Source: Oegoconia quadripuncta (taxonomy: Eukaryota > Arthropoda > Insecta > Lepidoptera > Autostichidae). From it: DNA of 64,000 bases. The position numbers and the translations under genes were made by a program. Within the stretch, counting starts at the first letter, position 1, and every line of letters begins with the position of its first letter. Location of the stretch: NCBI GenBank assembly GCA_949316235.1, contig OX438759.1:17608618-17672617 (forward strand). The letters are read 5' to 3'. Below are positions 56,728 through 64,000 of the stretch, one piece after another. The notes below the pieces were generated by a model. It was given only the letters and a program-made list of their open reading frames with translations, searched no databases and was not told the DNA's origin.

Positions 56728-58330
56728 TTATATCGATCCAATGGCTTCAGTCTCTTGATAATTTAATGTCTTTAGCCATTCCGTTAGTGCCTTTTTGACT
56801 TCAAATGAAGTTTTGGAGTAGATATTAATATTTCGGTTTATTTTATTATATAAGTGAGCAGACCAAAAATTGAACTGTTTACGTGCATATTTAGTTTTAG
56901 TAGGCATAGCACTGATGACGTTAGGAATCCTTCTCCCAGTTGATGTGATAGGTCTGTAGGTAAGACTTTTATGTCGTTTAATAATATTGTACATAATTGC
57001 CAATTGTCTGACAGTCATCACATTGCAGAATGAGTAAAGTTCTGAAGTTGGAAATCTACAAGGTTTAAAAAACATAACTTTGAGAAGAGCTCTTTGAGCC
57101 CTCTCCAGTTCCAGAAATTTTGTTTTGTTGGAGCCGCCCCATGCTGGGATGCAAAGATTGACCGAGTGCTAGATAAATTTTTATTAAAAGCTCTTTTGTG
57201 CAGACGTGTCTTAGTATTTTGAATATCCAAATGAGCTTTCTGAGTCGACTGGAGATTAAATCCAAATGTTGGTGCCAATTTAGTTTCTGGTCAATCTTCA
57301 CTCCCAAGTATTTGGTGTGATCAACTCTCTCTAACACAGGGCAACTACACGTTGCGTTAACACCGTGACGCTCAGAATGAGTCCTAATACTGAGATTGGA
57401 TGAGGGTTGTGACGAATTATATATGGAAAAACAAATGTAATTTGTTTTTCCAGTATTTAATGTCAGCAGGTTAATTTTCAGCCAATTGCCAATTTCAATC
57501 AAACCCTCCTTAGCATACTGAAATACTTCTTCCCATGTGTCCCCGTAAAAGACAATGGCTGTGTCATCTGCATAAGAAAATATTTTTCCATGATTAATTA
57601 TTTTACTGCAAAGGTCGTTTATGTATATTAGGAAGAGAGTTGGTCCAAGAACACTTCCCTGGGGTACGCCAATAGTTATATCCCTCTCCTCACTAATGAC
57701 ATTACCAACCTTGACACATTGTGTGCGCTGATTAAGGTAACTCTGAAAAATTGCAAGTGCAGTGCCTCTGACACCGATTCTTTCCAGTTTATTTAGTAAA
57801 ATCGGGATAGAGACGGTGTCAAACGCTTTTTTTAGGTCTAAGAATACTGTTAAACATTTCTTTCCAGTATCCATTTTCTCAACAATAAGAGATCTTAATG
57901 CGAGAAGAGCGTCTTCAGTTGACGTGCCCTGCCTGAATCCATATTGTCTGTCGCCAAGATGTTATTTTTATTTAAGAAACCGATTAATCTAGTATTTAAG
58001 ATTTTTTCAAAGATTTTTGAAATGGCTGGCAGTACCGAAATTGGGCGGTAATTATTTACATCGTCTCTGTCCCCATTCTTGAAAACTGGTGTTACTATGG
58101 ACTTTTTAAAGGTTCTCGGGAACACACCATTCTCTAGGCATAGATTAAAAAGGTCACAAAGAATAGGTATTATCTGTAATTTTACTGTTTTTAAGAATTT
58201 GGTTGGTATATTGTCCCAGCCTGGGGCTCTATCCGAGTCTAGTCTCATAAGAAGATTTTCTACCTCCGAGCAATCAGTGTCAAGCAGAACTAATGATGGT
58301 AAGGTTGTGTTGCAATTTTTATACACATTA
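56728..58330 (-). pseudogene. Frameshifted Jockey/CR1-type LINE reverse transcriptase
   Basis: Three consecutive frames cover one RT: 58326-57895 (DSDRAPGWDNIPTKFLK, NYRPISVLPAISKIFEKIL), 57874-57065 (FLDLKKAFDTV, GVPQGSVLGPTLF, catalytic YADDTAIVF) and 57075-56728 (MFFKPCRFPTSELY to the C-terminus). A one-base shift near 57930 and a small deletion near 57160 break it. The endonuclease part is missing upstream. Confidence 0.88.
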
Positions 58331-58439
58331 ATCTCAAAACTAGCTGGCGCGTGTACAATTTCATTTTATTGGGCTTCACGGAAAAGTCTGTTTCAGCTGA
58401 AAAGAGCTCGAAGTACTCAAGATAACAATTATTTTTAGT

Positions 58440-58970
58440 TTTTTATTAATGCTAGCCACAATTCTTGTTCACAAAACTTAGACAAGAAAAAATGCATAAG
58501 ACTGCATTGAATTCAATATTGTGTTTTAGCATAAGGGAAACAATGGTTTATTTATATAAGTGGTATATTTTGAGTAACAATGTTTTCCGATACAACCGTT
58601 TGTTTTTTGAAATAGATAAATAAATTTTCTTATAATTAATACCATTGCACCAACACTCCGATCGTGCAAAAAATAATAGCTGTTTCATTATTTTTTAATG
58701 AAAATGATGGATAAATAACAGTGAAATAGCTGAAGTTTTACTATTTTAGGGTTGATTAGATATTAAAAGCCCCTTTCGTCTAGCACCTACTTACATTTAT
58801 GAGATGATTATGAACGACTCTTTGCGAGTTACCATTATCTTTTTTCTATTGTAAACATCAACACTACAATAATGACTTTATTATTTTTCGAAAATGAAAA
58901 TAAAATCTCTTTCGATCAACATTAAAGTTTCTTATTCGAAATCAACAAAATAAACACAAGCACTTTCATT
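58440..58970. other. SMC2 intron 10, no gene seen
   Basis: AT-rich unclassified DNA. Confidence 0.3.
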
Positions 58971-58977
58971 CCTACAG

Positions 58978-59015
58978 ATGAGTGGAGCGACTGCTTATTC
59001 AGTCGCTCCACTCAT
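58978..59015. repeat. Perfect 16-bp hairpin at the start of a satellite
   Basis: ATGAGTGGAGCGACTG (58978-58993) pairs with CAGTCGCTCCACTCAT (59000-59015) across CTTATT. Confidence 0.92.
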
Positions 59016-59019
59016 TTAT

Positions 59020-60040
59020 AGGTACTGCGTCGTCGTCGTATGCTTTTCATTATTTCACTCCTTTGTAATTGTTGGTTCTTCTTAGTTCATTGTAACCGCT
59101 GCGTCCTCGTCCGGTGATTCACTATTTGCTGCACTCCGCTGTACCCGCTGCGTCGTCGTCCGCTGATCAATATTTGCTGCGCTCCGCTATAACCGCTGCG
59201 TCGTCGTCCGCTGATTCAATATTTGCTGCACTCCGCTATAACCGCTGCGTCGTCGTCCGCTGATTCAATATTTGCTGCACTCCGCTATAACCGCTGCGTC
59301 GTCGTTCGGTGATTTACTATTTGCTGCACTCTGCTGTAACCGCTGCGTCGTCGTCCGGTGATTCACTATTTGCTGCACTCCGCTGTACCCGCTGCGTCGT
59401 CGTCCGGCGATTCACTATTTGCTGCACTCAGCTGTAACCGCTGCGTCGTCGTCCACTAGTTCACCACTTACTTTACTCTTCTGTAGCTATTGCGCTGTTA
59501 TTCAGTGTATCATGTCGTTCAGAGAATGACAATGCAATAGTAAGTGGAGAGGAAAGACAAGTAAACCAATAGAGGACGATGTAGCGACTACAGCGAAGTG
59601 GTGTGAGTGAAGAACAACTGAATGGCAAAGCAACAGCTACAACGGAGTGGAGCAAGTGAAAAAGCAGTACATGACAACGCGACAGCTAAAGGAGAGTGGA
59701 GTGAGTGGTGTACCAGTTTTCACTGGTTGCACTTCGCTGTAGTCGTTATTTTGTCCCTTAGTTTACCAATCGCTCCATTCTGCTGTGGTTATTGCGTCAC
59801 CATCCTCTGGTTCTTTTCTCATGGCATTTTCTGTAAACGATGCGTCTTCCATGGGTAATTCGCTGCACTCCACTCTAGTCCATCGCTGTCTCGTATACCA
59901 CTCTCTACACTCAGTTGTAGCCAATGCGTCATACATATTTCGCTAGTTCACTATTCACTCGAGCATCATCTCCTAGTTCACTCGCTCCACTCCGCTGTGG
60001 CTGTTGCACCTTTGTATACTATCTCTTCACTCGCTCAGTA
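59020..60040. repeat. About 60-bp satellite (CGCTGCGTCGTCGTCC) with an inverted block
   Basis: Units such as CCGCTGCGTCGTCGTCCG...TTTGCTGCACTCCGCTGTA recur every 55-62 bp, about seven good copies at 59090-59465. Degenerate units at 59520-59705 read in the opposite direction (AGCGACTACAGCGAAGTGG), and the direct orientation resumes to about 60040. Confidence 0.85.
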
Positions 60041-60204
60041 ACGTTGTTACAAAAGGAAAGAGTCCCGTCCAAAAAAATAACAAGTATTGCGGTTTGACCT
60101 GGAGTCACGTTACTCCAGACTAATATGTCCTCCATATTGTGGACATCGAAATCGTCGAGGTTGTCGTGGGCTTCCGCTATTTCTGACCAATCCTGTTCAA
60201 GTCG

Positions 60205-60400
60205 TGAGCGACACAAAATATACAGCAAATTCAACCTTATGCAAATTCAACATCTTTGGATTCAACAAGCTGCAAATTCAACTTTATGCAATTTCGACTT
60301 TTAGAGATTTCAACTTTATGCAAATTCAACATTTTTAGATTCAACATACCGCAAATTCTACTTTTTGCAAACCCAACATTTTAAGAATTCAACTTTCTGT
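60205..60400 (+). repeat. Degenerate tandem repeat of GCAAATTCAACTTTATG
   Basis: Variants of GCAAATTCAAC alternating with TTTATG, TTTTTAGATT or CATCTTTGGATT occur about every 18-22 bp. Confidence 0.75.
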
Positions 60401-60419
60401 ACCTGGATGGTTTCTTGTG

Positions 60420-61000
60420 AGTTTTCCTTTTTTTAAGGAAAGGTTCTCTACTACTTTGAGGAGAATTAGAAATACTAGGTAGACTTTATTAAGTTCCTGT
60501 AGCCAGTAATATTAGCCCAAACCTGCCAATGAGGAAGCCCTTGGCAAATGCTGCGCCCTGATTGGCCCATTTGAATTGGATCAACAACTGCTCAGACGCC
60601 AAAAAGGTAGATTTGTATAAAAATCCCTTAATTATTATTATTACTCATCGTGACACTTGTGGCTCCAAACGGAGCTACATATTTATGGTCAGCTGGCATT
60701 GGATCAACAAAAGACCCCCGGATCAACTTGTGAAAATGGATCAAATAATTACTACCTATACGGCACGTTGGAGCCACAAAGTGCCCAAAGGGATATCTAT
60801 ATATATATATATATATTCCTTTACTTTCAAACTAAAGAACACTCTTAGTTACAATGCAATGCAATGCAATACAATTTGGACAATGTATTCGCCCACAAAC
60901 GCGTGCACAGGCGGAAACTTGTAATTGGCTTTGTCAAAACCGATTATTGTTATCCATAGCATTATTGTAGCTGTAAGTTTTCCAAAAATAAATAAAATAT
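60420..61000. other. SMC2 intron 10, unclassified
   Basis: CTTGTGGCTCCAA (60655) and TTGGAGCCACAAAG (60768) form a 13-bp inverted pair about 100 bp apart, with a TA run at 60797-60815. No coding is seen. Confidence 0.4.
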
Positions 61001-61029
61001 CTCCTAATTTACTTGCTGCTCTTCACTTT

Positions 61030-61170
61030 TAGGCATAGATTTATTTAGTTTCCGATACCAGGCGACGAAGTGTTGGAATAATTATCCCACCACCATTGCA
61101 GACGCCTCTATCGAAATTTACCACCAAGACACGATATAAAAAGTATCTTTTAGAAGACCAAAAAGATTTA
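61030..61170 (+). pseudogene. Possible LINE C-terminal scrap
   Basis: A short plus frame, TPLSKFTTKTRYKKYLLED, resembles the ends of some retroelement ORFs. It is too short to classify. Confidence 0.25.
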
Positions 61171-61199
61171 ATATAATAATTCGAGGCCGATGATGTAAT

Positions 61200-62374
61200 C
61201 TTTATGTTTGTTGTATTTGTGTAGTTATGTAATAAGAGTAACTATTCATATTTATGTTATATTTGTATACTGTTTTGTAGAAAAGGGTAGGCGACATGTA
61301 ATAAATACTCACTTTTTACAATCCAAACGGTTTATTCACAATTCACAGTTACTCGTTCACTCTTATGCTATTTCGGAAACACTATTCACTGTATTTATAG
61401 GTAATACCAGAGAAGGTACCATGTGACGCACAACCGTACTCGACGCCAGCTATACATCAAAAAAGTCCCTCAGTTGACAGGCCGACCCTTTTTATATCAT
61501 TTCAACCCAGTGTTGCCACTACAATAAACTAATCGATTTTAAAGCTCGGTAAGTTGGAATGTCGGTCGACAGAAATCATCGTGAAACCTAACATTCGACC
61601 ATCCTGACCTCGTGCATGTCCCCATGCACGTAGGCTGGGTCTCTGAAACCTAACAGTCGGCTGGTCAACCCAGGTATGAAAATCGACGTTGAACACTCAA
61701 TCAGTACTATCTATATATGTATATACTCACAATTATAATCTAAGGTAAATAATGTAATAAATGCTTTCTTTCATTATAATTTACAATCATAATATTATAT
61801 TTTCCAAATAAGCCAGTGACTGTGTTTCTAGTAAACCCTTCCTTCTTACTAGCAACACAGAAACGTTTAGGATGACAATAATCCGCAAACCTTCATTCTT
61901 ACGGATCATTGCAGCCAGTACATAATACGCGACTATGTGTGAATCTTTCCTTCTCACACTCCATAGTACGTGAGCCCTCTTTCTCACATATAACAATTTC
62001 CATATTTGTAAGTTCTCCTTTTATCAAATCAAAATTATTAAACGTTAGTAGTTGCGAACCATCCTTCTCGCATGCTACTAATGACGTGCAATTGTTACTA
62101 TCTATTAAATAAACCTCAATTTATAATATTTCCTTATCTCACCAATAACAGTTTATATCTTCATACAAGTGCAAACAGCATTTCCAATTGGTACCTCCAA
62201 TAACTAGCACTTAAAGGTCAAAACCTGTACGTTGTACATAATTAACGATAGTTGGGTCTATTTTAATGAGTGTTCTAGATACATCATAATTTACATTATG
62301 GGTATACACAGATTATCATTTATTATAATATAATTAATCAAAGTTAGGATATCTTAGCCCCTTACAAAGTTCAA
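61200..62374 (-). repeat. 3' non-coding region and probable LTR of the Gypsy element
   Basis: It lies 3' of the Gypsy pol on the minus strand. A TATA-like GATATAAAAAGGG (about 61488-61500, minus) and a TGTAG...CTACA pair (about 61530 and 61278) are consistent with an LTR, but without the 5' LTR in the window the limits cannot be fixed. Confidence 0.45.
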
Positions 62375-63964
62375 TTAAGACTTATATAAACAATTATTAT
62401 CAGTGGTGCTATTATCAGTCTCGTCACCAACCTCCTCGTCACTGCTATCCCTATCCCCATTAACATTAAGAGCCGCTACGTGTACCCAGGGTAACATTCG
62501 ATCGGAAGCCACGGTGGTTTTGCGTTTATTCTTTGTACTACTAAGGCCGGGTATGGCAGCGACTCTATAACGATCATTGCCTAGAACTGCTACAACTCTG
62601 TAGGGTCCCGTGTACGACGGAATGAGCTTCTTGCTCTTTCCGTCATTATTAAACGACGTCCTGGTGATCTTAACGAGATCGCCTTCGCGATATACGCGGG
62701 CAGGGCGCCGGTGCTTGTCATAATTTTCTTTTTGTTTTTGCTGCTCTTCGTCGATTTTATCTTTGACTAATTCTCGAATAGTTACTGAATCAACATTTTC
62801 CTGAGTTTCGCGTACTAATTCGTTTAATTTGGGGTCAATTTCCGCGTTCATCTGTGATCCAAACAATATTTCCGCCGGCGTCCTGCCCGTTGTCTTTTGG
62901 CGAGTGTTGTTCATGCCCCATTGGACTCTACCTATTTTGTTGTCCCAATCCTTTTCATCGAAATTGAGATTTTGGGCAGTTAACGAACCTAAAATAGTGC
63001 GATTACACCGTTCAACTTGTCCATTAGACCTTGGACTAGCGACCGCATTCAAGACGTGCCGAATGCCTTTGTCTGAACAAAAGTGCTTAAACGCGTAGGA
63101 TGTAAAACTTGTTCCGCGGTCGCTAATGATGCGGTCCGGGTTTCTAAACGTATAGAAGATATCTTCTAATACTCGTAATGTGGTGTGTGTCTTAGTGTTG
63201 CGAACTGCCTTTATAAATACGAATTTTGTGAAACCGTCCACTATCACCAATAAGTAGGAGTTACCTCTCTTTGAACGCACAAAGGGTCCAAGGTGGTCGA
63301 CATGCAAGGTGTGGAAAGGTACCTCTACTTTCTCAATTGGGTGCAGTAGACCCTCATTGGAACTGACCTTTTTGGAGTATGCGCATTCGAGGCAAGCTTG
63401 GACGTACTTTTTTACGAACCGCGACATCTTCGTAAACCAGTATGTCCTCCTGATGCGCTCCAAAGTCTTTTCCACACCAAAGTGACCGATCTCGTCGTGG
63501 TTCATGCGGCATATCTGCCACCTTGCCCCCTTTGGCACAACCCATCGTAAGTTAGTGCGATCACCATCCAAACACCTATATAGTTTGTCGTCTTTAATAA
63601 GATAATTGTCCTTAATGTACTTCAACCCCTCAGCATCCATGTCAGAGACAAGAAGATCACGGATGCGGCAGAGCTCGCTATCTCCTAACTGGAGGGTCTG
63701 TAGCCAGTCTTCGCCACTAATGGCCATTATCGTGGGGTATTGTTCCTCGTCAAAATCCGTTACCCCTGCGTTGATAGCAGGATTGCGTGATAACGCATCT
63801 ACATGCGACATCTTCGAACCGGCACGATATTCTACACTACATTGAAACTCTTGTAGGAGCAGCCACCAGCGGGCGATACGTGGAATTAAGTCGCGTTTGG
63901 AAAACGTAGAGCGCAGCGCACTACAGTCTGTGACGACCTTAAACACCTGACCTAACAGGTACAC
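62375..63964 (-). CDS. Ty3/Gypsy pol, RNase H end and integrase (5' part off the right edge)
   Basis: The polyprotein replicates and inserts an LTR retrotransposon. In order, 529 open codons show the end of RNase H (VVTDCSALRSTFSKRD, RWWLLLQEFQ, YRAGSKMSHVDALSRNP), the integrase HHCC zinc finger (HDEIGH...CLECAY), the catalytic core with Asp in DHLGPFV, Asp in ISDRGTSFTS and Glu in NGQVERCNRT, and a GPYRVV-type C-terminal domain. The frame ends at TAA 62375. Translation almost certainly starts further upstream in gag-pol. There is no env in view. It is antisense to SMC2 in intron 10 and intact as far as visible. Confidence 0.92.
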   Translation of the reverse strand: MYLLGQVFKVVTDCSALRSTFSKRDLIPRIARWWLLLQEFQCSVEYRAGSKMSHVDALSRNPAINAGVTDFDEEQYPTIMAISGEDWLQTLQLGDSELCRIRDLLVSDMDAEGLKYIKDNYLIKDDKLYRCLDGDRTNLRWVVPKGARWQICRMNHDEIGHFGVEKTLERIRRTYWFTKMSRFVKKYVQACLECAYSKKVSSNEGLLHPIEKVEVPFHTLHVDHLGPFVRSKRGNSYLLVIVDGFTKFVFIKAVRNTKTHTTLRVLEDIFYTFRNPDRIISDRGTSFTSYAFKHFCSDKGIRHVLNAVASPRSNGQVERCNRTILGSLTAQNLNFDEKDWDNKIGRVQWGMNNTRQKTTGRTPAEILFGSQMNAEIDPKLNELVRETQENVDSVTIRELVKDKIDEEQQKQKENYDKHRRPARVYREGDLVKITRTSFNNDGKSKKLIPSYTGPYRVVAVLGNDRYRVAAIPGLSSTKNKRKTTVASDRMLPWVHVAALNVNGDRDSSDEEVGDETDNSTTDNNCLYKS

Positions 63965-64000
63965 CCGAAACTTTTTAAGCGAACATACTACGGCTAGCGT

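Noticed and set aside
47394..58330. Host genes encoding reverse transcriptase-like proteins (such as telomerase)
   Set aside because: Motif order and the endonuclease domain are those of LINEs, with LINE-type ORF1 and tails.
61278..61530. Exact 3' LTR of the Gypsy element
   Set aside because: TGTAG...CTACA ends fit, but there is no clear polypurine tract before them and another candidate start (TGTTAGG near 61595) exists. The 5' LTR is not in the window.

Overview
The window is nuclear DNA of an insect, most likely a moth or butterfly (Lepidoptera). It has two intron-rich, conserved eukaryotic genes whose long introns are packed with transposable elements. The repeats are of kinds I associate with lepidopteran genomes: 3' ends of RTE and CR1/Jockey LINEs, SINEs with a tRNA-like head, Tc1/mariner and hAT remnants, and a Ty3/Gypsy pol. 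The order assignment comes from this remembered style of repeats, not from a marker gene.

The two genes are divergent and share a 409-bp gap (27027-27435). To the left, on the minus strand, is NUP133, the nuclear-pore scaffold nucleoporin of the Nup107-160 (Y) complex. I placed 15 exons (27026 down to 1488). Exons 1-14 join in frame through every splice junction and give about 759 residues. The gene runs off the left edge. To the right, on the plus strand, is SMC2, the condensin ATPase subunit. Ten exons (27436 to 54591) join in frame and encode about 520 residues: the N-terminal ATPase lobe with the Walker A motif and Q-loop, then the N-terminal coiled coil up to the hinge. The rest lies beyond position 64000.

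Region by region. 1-5250 holds NUP133 exons 15 and 14 and a 1.9-kb GC-rich minisatellite of 22 units. Each unit is a copy of the last part of coding exon 14 together with its 5' splice site. 5.3-23.5 kb holds NUP133 exons 13 to 2 among LINE fragments, SINEs, a mariner element, a long GT microsatellite and a 120-bp tandem repeat. 23.5-26.9 kb is NUP133 intron 1, with a hAT relic that keeps near-perfect 8-bp target duplications and a second mariner copy. 27.4-46.6 kb holds SMC2 exons 1-9, with a palindromic tandem array, nested transposons and a two-copy repeat carrying an 83-codon ORF. 46.6-54.4 kb is SMC2 intron 9, with a full-coding CR1/Jockey-type LINE in antisense that has an extra ORF between ORF1 and ORF2. 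54.6-64 kb is the start of SMC2 intron 10, with two LINE relics, a roughly 60-bp satellite, and a Gypsy pol running off the right edge.

No operon, CRISPR array, convincing functional tRNA or complete rRNA gene is present. The most unusual feature is the exon-plus-splice-donor minisatellite in NUP133. It is open in all three frames of the coding strand and coincides with an unresolved reading-phase break between exons 14 and 15.
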